Positions 1-10,821 of a stretch of 64,000 nucleotides of DNA are shown here, one piece after another; position 1 is the stretch's first letter; each line of letters begins with the position of its first letter. Origin of the DNA: JAOZPE01 sp964601275 (GTDB taxonomy: Bacteria; Krumholzibacteriota; Krumholzibacteriia; JAJRXK01); the NCBI GenBank assembly GCA_964601275.1, contig CAZRMV010000009.1, positions 123,768 through 187,767 of the forward strand. Direction: 5' to 3'. Position numbers and translations under genes: made by a program. The notes beneath the pieces were generated by a model. That model saw only the letters and a list, made by a program, of their open reading frames with translations, made no database searches and was not told the origin of the DNA.

Positions 1-1
1 G

Positions 2-70
2 CCCAGTCTCTTCGAGCTGATGGAGGTGCTCGGCCGGGAGACGGTGGTGCGGCGCCTGGCCTCGGCCTGA
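2..70 (+). CDS. gltX: C-terminal end of a probable glutamyl-tRNA synthetase (partial)
   Basis: Only the last 22 codons and the TGA at 68-70 lie in the window. The tail contains LFELMEVLGRETVVRRL, which resembles the last helix of the anticodon-binding domain of bacterial GltX, where LFE-x-MEVLGKE-like endings are common. That match is from memory and rests on very few residues. A tRNA-Gln gene starts 130 nt downstream, which fits a tRNA-charging neighbourhood, and a separate glnS occurs further on. It could be the end of another protein. Confidence 0.5.
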   Translation, partial: PSLFELMEVLGRETVVRRLASA

Positions 71-158
71 GCGAGGGACCACGACACTCGGCACGGGCCC
101 GTAAGCCTTTGGAATGCAGCGGGTTGGATGGCAAACCGCGAGGTTGCGGGCCCGATCC

Positions 159-187
159 TTGCATTCCCCGGTGGGCTTGGCTAACTA
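159..187 (+). promoter_or_regulatory. Putative promoter of tRNA-Gln
   Basis: A TTGCAT -35 element (159-164) and a TAACTA -10 element (182-187) are separated by 17 nt. The predicted start lies a few bases before the mature tRNA at 200, so the 5' leader would be very short. Confidence 0.45.
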
Positions 188-199
188 TTGACCTCCGAT

Positions 200-273
200 T
201 GCCCGGTCGTCCAATGGCAGGACAGCTGACTCTGGATCAGTCGATGGGGGTTCGAATCCTCCCCGGGCAACCA
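200..273 (+). tRNA. tRNA-Gln (anticodon CTG)
   Basis: The sequence folds into a full cloverleaf. The acceptor stem is TGCCCGG/CCGGGCA with discriminator A and an encoded CCA (271-273). The D-arm is GTCC/GGAC, the anticodon stem GCTGA/TCAGT has loop CTCTGGA, and the T-arm carries TTCGAAT. The anticodon CTG reads the glutamine codon CAG. It lies between the gltX-like tail and carA. A glnS gene at 10822-12528 suggests direct charging by GlnRS rather than only the amidotransferase route. Confidence 0.95.
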
Positions 274-286
274 CCCCCTTGCGAAG

Positions 287-310
287 AGCCGGCCGGCGGG
301 CCGGCTTGTT
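287..310 (+). terminator. Hairpin terminator after tRNA-Gln
   Basis: AGCCGGCC (287-294) pairs perfectly with GGCCGGCT (299-306) across a 4-nt loop and is followed by the weak T-rich stretch TGTTC. It is placed correctly to end the tRNA-Gln transcript. The poor T-tract lowers confidence. Confidence 0.5.
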
Positions 311-327
311 CGCGTCCACGGAGGACA

Positions 328-356
328 TTGACAACTCCATGGCCTGCCCTTAGGGT
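328..356 (+). promoter_or_regulatory. Putative promoter of the carAB leader
   Basis: A perfect TTGACA (328-333) is followed after 17 nt by TAGGGT (351-356). Transcription would start near 363 and give a leader of about 125 nt before carA. That leader contains the leader-peptide frame and the intrinsic terminator annotated below. Confidence 0.5.
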
Positions 357-387
357 GCCCGCGACCCCCGCGAAGGAGTCCTGGAAC

Positions 388-492
388 TTGCCCTGGATTG
401 CGCCGCCACTTCCGCCGACCGCCCCGCGTGCCCATCGTTTCCCGTTCCCTTTGGAGCGGGTCTTTTTTTGCCCGGTGGGGAGGGCTCGATGA
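388..492 (+). CDS. Candidate pyrL-like leader peptide upstream of carA
   Basis: A 34-codon frame starts at TTG 388, 9 nt after a good Shine-Dalgarno AAGGAG (373-378). It runs through the intrinsic terminator and stops at TGA 490-492, overlapping the carA ATG (489-491). Its end, LERVFFCPVGRAR, closely resembles the end of the E. coli pyrBI leader peptide as I remember it (RGAFFCPGVRR). The similarity arises because both encode a GC hairpin followed by a T-run and GCCC. This is the architecture of UTP-sensitive, translation-coupled attenuation. The start codon and function are inferred, and no protein-level conservation beyond this can be shown here. Confidence 0.5.
   Translation: MPWIAPPLPPTAPRAHRFPFPLERVFFCPVGRAR
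441..469 (+). terminator. Intrinsic terminator/attenuator directly upstream of carA
   Basis: CCCGTTC (441-447) pairs with GAGCGGG (454-460) over a 6-nt loop and is followed by a TCTTTTTTT tract to 469. The carA ribosome-binding site (GGGGAGGG, 477-484) begins 8 nt later. A strong terminator between promoter and first gene is best explained as an attenuator. It could instead be a second terminator for the tRNA transcript. Confidence 0.75.
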
Positions 493-1768
493 GTCTTCTG
501 CCCCGCGGACCCCTCGCCGCCCTGGCCCTGGAGAACGGTTCGGTCCGGCTCGGAAACGCCTTCGGAGCGATCGAGGGCGGGATGCGGGGCGAAGTGGTCT
601 TCCACACCGGGATGTCCGGCTACCCGGAGATCCTCACCGATCCCAGTTACCGCGGCCAGATCGTGGTCCACACCTACCCCCACCTGGGCAACCATGGCAT
701 GCCCGAAGGCGACGACGAATCGGGACGCGTCCAGGTGGCCGGGGTGATCGCCCTCCGCCTGTGCCGGCATCCCAGCGGGGTGCGCCCCGCGCGGCGGCTG
801 GAGGAGGTGCTGCAGCAAGCCGGGGTCATGGGCCTGGAGGGAATCGACACCCGCGCCCTCACCCTCGAATTGCGCGCGCGGGGAAGCCTCCGCGGAGTGG
901 TCGAGCGCGTTGATCCCGCCCACGTCCGCGGCGGGATCCTGGCCCGCCGCCGGGCCGAAGAACTGGTGTCGAAGGCCCGCGCGCTGCCGCCGATGGAAGG
1001 CCAAGACCTGGTCACCGGGCGGCAAGCGTCGGGGCCGCGGGTCTTGGAGCCCCGCTCTCTGGCGGATCCGGTGACGGGCGGCTCGTCTTCTGCGGTGGAG
1101 ATCGTCCTGCTCGACTTCGGGGTGAAGGGAAGCATCGTCCAGCAGTTGCGCGCGCGGGGATGCCGGGTCCGCATCCTTCCCGCCGGGGTCTCGTCCGGCG
1201 AGGTCCTCTCCCATCGTCCCCACGGCGTCGTCCTCTCCAACGGCCCGGGGGATCCGGCCGCCTGCACCCGGCCCATCGAGACGGCAAGGAAGCTGCTGGG
1301 ACGGGTGCCCATGCTGGGCATCTGCCTGGGGCACCAGATCCTCGCCCTGGCCGCGGGTGCGGGCACCCGCAAGCTGCCCTTCGGTCACCACGGTGCGAAC
1401 CACCCGGTGCGGGAGGAGGCCACCGGGCGCATCGCCATCACCTCACAGAACCATGGCTTCGCGGTGGTGGAGGAGTCGTTGCGGGGCACGCCGCTGCGGG
1501 TGAGCCACCGCAGTCTCTACGACGGGACCGTCGAGGGTGTGGTCGGGGCGGCCTGGCGGGTCCAGGGGGTCCAGTACCATCCGGAGGCCGCGCCCGGTCC
1601 CCACGACGCCCGGGAGATCTTCGACCGCTTTCTCGAGGTGTTGTCCGCCCACCCCGGTGCGGAGGGGAAGGTCCAGGCCGCCAGGGCCTGCGGGTTCGGA
1701 GAACCCTCCCGAGACCGCGTCCGCCCCCCACGCCCGGAACCCGGATCGCGCCGCCGGGAGGAGGCCTG

Positions 1769-1769
<1 letters not shown>
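489..1769 (+). CDS. carA: Carbamoyl-phosphate synthase, small (glutaminase) subunit
   Basis: This is the glutamine-hydrolysing subunit that channels ammonia to CarB for carbamoyl phosphate, the precursor of arginine and pyrimidines. The N-terminal CPSase domain is followed by a class I amidotransferase domain with the nucleophile in GICLGHQ (Cys279) and the His/Glu pair in YHPE (His364, Glu366). The ATG at 489 follows GGGGAGGG. A TTG at 468 is in frame but lies inside the attenuator stem-loop tract. At 426 residues it is about 40 longer than usual, because of a basic, Arg/Pro-rich tail after the last conserved helix. Its stop overlaps the carB start (TGATG). Regulation is probably by the upstream attenuator. 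Confidence 0.96.
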
Positions 1770-5005
<3,236 letters not shown>

Positions 5006-5156
5006 CCGGCTCGAGCGAATCGACGACCGATCGCGCTTCTCGACGACAGGCCGGGAAAGAGATTGCCGAAGCCCTCCCGAATGTGAGACCTTGACCCGAG
5101 GAAGGGTCCAGAAGAACTCCACGGCGGCCGGGCATGGCCTCCTGGAACCCGACGCC

Positions 5157-5219
5157 CTTGCCATGAGGAAAAGGTCCCAGACCCGACATGCTCTTGCCGT
5201 CAGGCAAAGGTCTCCGACC
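5157..5219. repeat. Imperfect 27-nt direct repeat, 36-nt period
   Basis: Two units starting CTTGCC (5157-5183 and 5193-5219) share 22 of 27 positions, including AAAGGTC and GACC blocks, with a 36-nt spacing. They lie in the gap between carB and the secreted protein gene at 5239. The second copy ends just before that gene's Shine-Dalgarno. The role is unknown. Confidence 0.5.
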
Positions 5220-5238
5220 TCGATCCACGGAGGTTGAT

Positions 5239-5877
5239 ATGTCCAGACTTGCTCTCGTGCTCACCGGGCTCGCGCTTCTGTTGGCGTCCAATGCGTTGGC
5301 CCAGGAAACGATCACCGTGGTCGCCGACTCCACCATGGATGGACACGCCGGGAGCATTGCGACCGATGTGGAGCCCGGATGGACCACCGATTTCTTTCTC
5401 TTCAATGAAGGCGGGCTCATCCGCTTCTACGCGTTCCGGGAGAATGGCGCACCTTTGTGGACCGTCCTGCCCGCGGCGGAGTACCTGGTGAAGACCACGG
5501 GCATGATCATTGGGGACAGCTGGAGGGGGCCGGACACCGACTTCGGGCAACCGACGACGGCCACGGTCACCGCGTTCGAGTCGGTCACCACTCCGGCGGG
5601 AACCTTCAATTGTGCCCGGGTCGAGTTTGCACTGACGAACAATCCCTCGATGCTCGATTCGGTCTTCTGGTTTGCCGACGGGGTGGGCATCGTCCGCCAG
5701 GATTTCTACGATCTCTTCTCACCCCAGAATCCAGTGACGGACCGGAGCGAGCTGGTATCCTTCACCATCGCCGGAGGCAGCGGATTCCTGCCCGTCACGG
5801 TGGGAAACCAGTGGAACTACCAGACCACGGTGGCCTCGGAGAAGACCACATGGGGACAGCTCAAGTCCCAGTACTGA
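5239..5877 (+). CDS. Secreted protein of unknown function
   Basis: This 212-residue protein has a typical signal peptide (hydrophobic core LALVLTGLALLLASN, cleavage after ALA). The start is fixed by GGAGG at 5229-5233 before ATG 5239. The mature part has a 'TPAGTFNCARVEF' stretch and a following 'VFWFADGVGIVRQDF' motif. I associate this type with periplasmic or surface proteins of unknown role in Gemmatimonadota/FCB genomes, where a PAGTF-like turn precedes a conserved cysteine. No catalytic motif is visible. The gene stands alone between carB and a bidirectional terminator. Confidence 0.8.
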   Translation: MSRLALVLTGLALLLASNALAQETITVVADSTMDGHAGSIATDVEPGWTTDFFLFNEGGLIRFYAFRENGAPLWTVLPAAEYLVKTTGMIIGDSWRGPDTDFGQPTTATVTAFESVTTPAGTFNCARVEFALTNNPSMLDSVFWFADGVGIVRQDFYDLFSPQNPVTDRSELVSFTIAGGSGFLPVTVGNQWNYQTTVASEKTTWGQLKSQY

Positions 5878-5955
5878 CGGGTGGGTGTCGCTGAGTCGAC
5901 GGATACGGTCGGTGGACTCCACGCCGGCGAACGCGTTCCGCGGACAGAAACCTCG

Positions 5956-5988
5956 GGGGGTTCACCGACACGATCGGTGAACCCCCTT
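5956..5988. terminator. Strong bidirectional hairpin terminator
   Basis: A perfect 13-bp stem, GGGGGTTCACCGA (5956-5968) with TCGGTGAACCCCC (5974-5986), closes a 5-nt loop. It separates the + strand secreted-protein gene from the - strand sppA, so it can end both converging transcripts. T-tracts on either side are short. Confidence 0.75.
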
Positions 5989-5999
5989 GTCGCGAGGAG

Positions 6000-7733
6000 C
6001 TACCGCCGGATCACCGGTGCCAGGTACAGCCGCGCGTCCAGGGCGAAGCGCAGGGTTTGTTCGAGTTCGGAGCGGGCGCTGCGATAGATGGCCCACCGCG
6101 CGGCGAGCGTGGCCTCGCCGCCCCCCGACAGGATCACGTCCATCAGGTCCTGCGCCTCGGGGAAGTGGCGCACCTTGACCTTCGTGTCCGGGGCGATCCC
6201 CGCGAGATCCTTGGCCACCTCGATGGCGCGGTCGAGACCGCCGAGTTCGTCGACGAGACCGTTGGCGACCGCCTGCCGGCCGGACCACTCACGGCCCTCG
6301 GCCAGGCTGCGGGCCGTTTCCACGCTCATGCCCCGGACCCGGGCGACGTCCTCGAGCCAACGATTGAAGTCGTCCCAGTGGTTCTTCTCGAAGCGGGCCC
6401 GCTCGGCGGGGGTGTAGTCCCGCAGGCTGGAATCGAAGAGCGCCATCGGACCCTTGGTGACGCTGTCATGGGTGATTCCCAGCTTGTCGTAGAAGCCCTT
6501 CAGGTTGAACTTCCCGCTGATCGATCCGATCGAGCCGGTGATCGTCATCGGGTCGGCCAGGATGCGGGTGCCGCGGTAGGAGATCATGTAACCCCCCGAG
6601 GCGGCGACGTTGACCATCGACACCACCACCGGTTTGTCCTGGGCCGCCCGCTCGACCGCGCGGCCGATGAGGTCGCTGGTCAGGCCGTCACCTCCCCCGC
6701 TGTCGACCCGGAACACGATGGCCGCGACCTTCTTGTCGCGGCGGGCTCGTTCGAGCTCGGCCACCACCGATTCGTGTCCGATCATGCTTCCCAGGAGAGG
6801 GTCGACCCGGCTGCGGCGCCCGCCGATGAAGCCGTGGGCGTGGATCACCGCGATGACCTTCTTGCCCTTGTTCAGGCCGAGCTTCTCCGGTTTGGCCTGG
6901 GCATAGCGGCTTGAAGTCACCATGCGCAGTTCGTCGTCCTTCTCCTGCTTGAGCTGGTCGGTCAGTTCATCCCAGTACAGCAGGCGATCGAAGAGATGAT
7001 GTTGCAGAGCTTCCCGGGCGGTGAGGACGGCCAGGCCCATCACCGAGACCATGTCCTCTTCGGTCAGGCCCCGGTCTTCCCGAACTGCTTGCATGAACAT
7101 GTCCCAGTCTTCGTCGAGCATCCATTGGAGGTTCTCCCGGGCGTAGGGGGACATCTCCTTGCGGGTGACGACCTCCGCGGCGGCCTTGTAATCCTTGATC
7201 TGGTGGAGATTGGGTTGGATCCCCAGTCTCTCCAAGGTGCCGGTGATGAAGGGCATGGTGGCGGACATGCCGGTGAAGGACACGTAGGCGCTGGGCGGGG
7301 CGTAGATGGAATCACAGGCGCTGGCGAGGAACCAGGAGTTCGGCCGGATGGAATCGGCGAAACCGTAGACCGGTTTTCCGGCGGCGCGCACCTTCTTCAC
7401 GGCGTCGCGGATTTCCTCGATCGCGGCCGCACCGGCCTCGGTCCCCGAGGACACCTTGAGGATGACCCCGTCGATCCGCGCATCGACCGCCGCCTTGGCG
7501 AGATTGTCCAGCACCCGCTGGAGGGTTTCTCCCTGGTTTCCCAGGACCTGACCCAGCGCTCCGTCGGGGTCGTCGTATTCGGGGAGCGGGCCGTACAGAT
7601 CGAGCACCAGGTACGAGTGTTTCTCGATCTTGGGCTTCTGGTTCATCTTCAACACCAGCCCACCCCCGACGATCACCACGAGCGCGATCAGTGCCAGAAA
7701 CGCCGCGAGAAACGAGCGCAGGAATTCCTTCAT
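6000..7733 (-). CDS. sppA: Signal peptide peptidase SppA (67K type)
   Basis: This membrane-bound serine protease digests cleaved signal peptides. The 577 residues comprise one N-terminal membrane helix (about 7-29) and two ClpP/crotonase-fold halves. The catalytic Ser lies in VAASGGYMISY (Ser379), and the general-base Lys is probably in the IKDYKAA segment of the first half, where E. coli SppA has its YKSA lysine. VDSGGGD precedes the serine region as in the family. Length matches the long, two-domain bacterial form. A 141-nt gap separates it from the upstream GT-like gene on the same strand. Confidence 0.93.
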   Translation of the reverse strand: MKEFLRSFLAAFLALIALVVIVGGGLVLKMNQKPKIEKHSYLVLDLYGPLPEYDDPDGALGQVLGNQGETLQRVLDNLAKAAVDARIDGVILKVSSGTEAGAAAIEEIRDAVKKVRAAGKPVYGFADSIRPNSWFLASACDSIYAPPSAYVSFTGMSATMPFITGTLERLGIQPNLHQIKDYKAAAEVVTRKEMSPYARENLQWMLDEDWDMFMQAVREDRGLTEEDMVSVMGLAVLTAREALQHHLFDRLLYWDELTDQLKQEKDDELRMVTSSRYAQAKPEKLGLNKGKKVIAVIHAHGFIGGRRSRVDPLLGSMIGHESVVAELERARRDKKVAAIVFRVDSGGGDGLTSDLIGRAVERAAQDKPVVVSMVNVAASGGYMISYRGTRILADPMTITGSIGSISGKFNLKGFYDKLGITHDSVTKGPMALFDSSLRDYTPAERARFEKNHWDDFNRWLEDVARVRGMSVETARSLAEGREWSGRQAVANGLVDELGGLDRAIEVAKDLAGIAPDTKVKVRHFPEAQDLMDVILSGGGEATLAARWAIYRSARSELEQTLRFALDARLYLAPVIRR

Positions 7734-7874
7734 GGAACAACCTCCCCGGGTGGGTCTGTGAGACGGCCCGGCGCAACGCGATCCCGGCCGGGTCGGGGAC
7801 AGAATGCGGGGTCGAAGATGCCGAGGGCCCCGCGTTCCAGCGATCCATGGTACGCGGAAACCGGCCCGGTGGGT

Positions 7875-10040
7875 TCATCGAAATGTCCGGGAGGTGGAGG
7901 TCGAGGAAGTCGGGGGCCCGGGCACCGAAGGGGTGACCCGGTAGAAGACGAAGCCCTTCCCGGGGGTTCCCCCGAGGAGCCGCAGGTGCCGGGCCAGGGC
8001 GCCGGTCTTCAGTTCCCTCAGGATCGGACGTCGGACGGGAGGAACGCCGGGCAAGGTCCTGGGGGCGGGACCGATGGCGAAGATGGTGACGTCATGCTCC
8101 CGGGCCCATCGCAGCGAGGTGCCGACGGGCACCTCCCGCGCGCTCGCGAAGACCAGGCGATGGCGGAAATCTCCCCCCAGCAGGATGTAGGGCTGCCGGG
8201 TCGCGGTGTAGGCGATGACATCGTCCGGCTGGAGCACACTCTGCAGGAAGTCGTAATCGTCTCCGTAGGTGGAGGAGCGGAGATCCCGGCGTCGTTCATG
8301 CGCCACCGACGCCAGGCCCGCGGCGATCAGCAACAGGATCACCCGCGAAGCGGTGGTACGGAGGAGTCCCCTCCCGGGCCGGAATCTCCGGATCGCCAGT
8401 GGAAGAAAGACCACGGCGAACGCCGCGATCTGGGCGGGATCATCCAAGGGGTAGCCGGTGAAGGCCGGCGCGGCCGCAGAAACGACGACGAGCAGCGCGG
8501 GTCGGATTCTTCTTCCCGCCAGGCCCACCCACACCGCCAGCAGGGCGAGCCAGACGAAACCGAAGCGCAGTTCCTGTGCGGTCCACCCCGACAGTCGAAG
8601 TCCCCGGATCTCCAGGCTCCCGCTGGCCGGGGTGAGTACATAGATCAGGAAGGCCACGGCGCAGAGAGCGAGCAAGGTCACCACCGGCCGCCGGCGATGC
8701 CGGAGAACCACCCACGGCACGGCGAGCAGGGAGAGAGCCCCGGCGGCGAGGAACAGCACCCCGATTTCCTGGCGCAGGATCGTTCCGAAGAGGAGGTAGT
8801 CCTGGAGCCGGTGGAAGTCGAACACCTCCAGGAGGGCCGTCGACTTCAGGTAGCTCGAGCTGAGGGTTCCGGGCAGAAGGGTCATTCCGAGGATCTTCAC
8901 CTGGATGAAGCCGAGGGGATTGCCCACCTGCAGGAGGTTGCGCAGATACCAGGGGACGCTCAGCACAAGAGCGACCGCCACCGCGATCCAGGCTCTCCGG
9001 TCACCTTGCCGGCGGTGCGGGATGCCTCCGGGGCGCGTCTCCGTGGAGCCGGCGCTCGTTCTCCCCGAATCCTTCCAGGGAATCATCCCGCCTTCTCCCA
9101 TGGCCAGGACTGCGGACAACGCGAGGAGGTAGACCCCGCCGGTCAACTTCACACCCAACGCCATCGACCAGCAGATCAGCGCCAGGAAGAAGGAGCGGTG
9201 GTCCCGTAGGTCCCGGGCGTCCAGGGTGAAGAAGACCGCGGCCAGGACGAAGGCAGCCAGCGCCACGTCGACCTGGTTCGAGTTCAACATCCGCGCGATC
9301 TGTGGGGACAGAAGCAACAGCGAAGTTGCGGTCAAGGCGCTGAGGCGGGTGGCGTCGAGACGGCGCGCGAGCAGGAAGACCGACAGGCCGAGAATGGACC
9401 AGGCCGCCAGGTTGGGCAGGGTGGTCAGGAAATCGTCCCGGAAAGGAAAGGTCATCAGGGCGCAGAGGAGTTCCCAGTCCATGGGGAAACGGTAGACCGG
9501 ATCCCCTGGATCGATCATCGCCAGATACCTGCTCGCGTGCCAGTTCGCGATGACGGGCAGGTGGTAGGCCCACGAGTCGTAGTTCGTGGTGGGGGTGGAC
9601 GCGCAGGTCCACGCGGCGTAGAGACCGAAGGCGGCGATCACTCCCACCACCGCCAGTTCCGCCGGGTCCAGCGACGAGGGGAAAAGCCGTGGAAGGAGCG
9701 AAGCGGGCGGGCCGTTGTCCAGACCACGGCTCTTGCCGTCGGACGGCGAAGGATGGGGGGCGGCCGGCGAGATCTCTCCGCCGCGCTGCCGCCGAAGCAG
9801 GACGATTCCACCGAGAAGCAGCGCGGTTTCCAGCGCCAGCAGGAACGGCAATCGGAGGAGGTGGGACCAGCCCAGCGCCGCCCCCACCGTTGTCTGTACC
9901 GCGCACCACAGCACGAGGAAGGTGAGAGCCCAGCAGGCCCAACCCCGTCGCGGGGGGAGAACGCTCGCGATGAGCGGCACCGGCCCGGCCAGGATCACCA
10001 CCAGGGCGGCCAACTGCGACAAGTCCCGGAGAATCGGCAT
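7875..10040 (-). CDS. GT39/ArnT-like polytopic membrane protein
   Basis: This 721-residue protein has more than ten membrane helices. After the first helices comes a loop with NYDSWAYHLPV and later NSNQVDVALAAFVL. This layout is seen in GT-C glycosyltransferases (dolichyl-phosphate-mannose/ArnT group), where an acidic residue in the first large external loop is catalytic. The C-terminal part (about 580-721) is a soluble domain. It may transfer sugars from a polyprenyl-phosphate donor to lipid or protein at the outer face of the inner membrane. The specific substrate is not predictable, and the gene has no glycan-synthesis neighbours. Confidence 0.65.
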   Translation of the reverse strand: MPILRDLSQLAALVVILAGPVPLIASVLPPRRGWACWALTFLVLWCAVQTTVGAALGWSHLLRLPFLLALETALLLGGIVLLRRQRGGEISPAAPHPSPSDGKSRGLDNGPPASLLPRLFPSSLDPAELAVVGVIAAFGLYAAWTCASTPTTNYDSWAYHLPVIANWHASRYLAMIDPGDPVYRFPMDWELLCALMTFPFRDDFLTTLPNLAAWSILGLSVFLLARRLDATRLSALTATSLLLLSPQIARMLNSNQVDVALAAFVLAAVFFTLDARDLRDHRSFFLALICWSMALGVKLTGGVYLLALSAVLAMGEGGMIPWKDSGRTSAGSTETRPGGIPHRRQGDRRAWIAVAVALVLSVPWYLRNLLQVGNPLGFIQVKILGMTLLPGTLSSSYLKSTALLEVFDFHRLQDYLLFGTILRQEIGVLFLAAGALSLLAVPWVVLRHRRRPVVTLLALCAVAFLIYVLTPASGSLEIRGLRLSGWTAQELRFGFVWLALLAVWVGLAGRRIRPALLVVVSAAAPAFTGYPLDDPAQIAAFAVVFLPLAIRRFRPGRGLLRTTASRVILLLIAAGLASVAHERRRDLRSSTYGDDYDFLQSVLQPDDVIAYTATRQPYILLGGDFRHRLVFASAREVPVGTSLRWAREHDVTIFAIGPAPRTLPGVPPVRRPILRELKTGALARHLRLLGGTPGKGFVFYRVTPSVPGPPTSSTSTSRTFR

Positions 10041-10052
10041 GTATTCTTCCAG

Positions 10053-10742
10053 CTAGAACTTCACGCTGAGGCCGCCGCCGATCTCCCACTGCCAGATCGC
10101 ATTGCCGCTGATTCCCACGCCGCCGGTGCCGATCGTGGCGAAGGTGTTGTAGAAGGTGGGCAGCACCCGGAACTGCACGCGAAGACCGACCTTCTGGTTC
10201 TGTCCGAAGTAGGTCTTGGCTCCAACGCCCGCGGTGAAGGAGAACTTTGTCTGGTTCTTGATGTCCAGGATGCGGTCGTTGCTGAAGCTCCAGTAGGTGG
10301 CGCCCACGGTGAGCATGGTGTAGGGCATGATGCGGCCGCGGGGAAGTCCTGCCGTCGCGCCGATCTGCCAGTAGTTCACCGTCATGTCGGCGTATTTCTC
10401 CTTCACCCCGCCGTTGGGATCCCAGTCGAGCTGCGTGTCCTGCAGGGTGTACTGCAGTTGCAACTGCATCCCCGGCCGCATGGGAATCTCCACCGCGAAG
10501 AACCAGCTCGGCGCCGACGCCCAGCGGAACTTGCCGCTGCGGGCGTTGTAGACCGCATCGATGTTGCCTCCCCACATCCAGCCGTAGGACGCGGAGATGT
10601 CGACGCCATCCCGGTAGGTCGAGCTGGGGGAGGACGAAACGGCTCTTCTTCCCCGCCTCTGGGCCGAGGCGTCACCGGCGGTGGCGAACACGATCAGGCC
10701 GCACAGGCCAAGGAACAGGAGAATGGATTCCAGATGACGCAT
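10053..10742 (-). CDS. Small outer-membrane beta-barrel-like protein
   Basis: The 229-residue product has a signal peptide (1-27, cleavage after ASA). A long series of alternating amphipathic strands rich in aromatic residues follows, ending in GGGLSVKF with a C-terminal Phe, the usual signature of outer-membrane barrels. The ATG at 10742 was chosen because the signal peptide begins there; longer readings add arginine/proline-rich sequence with no plausible leader. It lies 12 nt upstream of the GT39-like gene, so the two are probably co-transcribed. Specific function unknown. Confidence 0.75.
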   Translation of the reverse strand: MRHLESILLFLGLCGLIVFATAGDASAQRRGRRAVSSSPSSTYRDGVDISASYGWMWGGNIDAVYNARSGKFRWASAPSWFFAVEIPMRPGMQLQLQYTLQDTQLDWDPNGGVKEKYADMTVNYWQIGATAGLPRGRIMPYTMLTVGATYWSFSNDRILDIKNQTKFSFTAGVGAKTYFGQNQKVGLRVQFRVLPTFYNTFATIGTGGVGISGNAIWQWEIGGGLSVKF

Positions 10743-10821
10743 GACGGAAGTCCTTTCGCGATGACATGACCCGCAGACCAGGGCTTCTTGTCGTGGGGGT
10801 CGTCGATTCTCCTCGGGGAAC

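Noticed and set aside
468..489. TTG start at 468 for carA
   Set aside because: It lies within the terminator T-run and adds only MPGGEGS before the ATG with a good ribosome-binding site.
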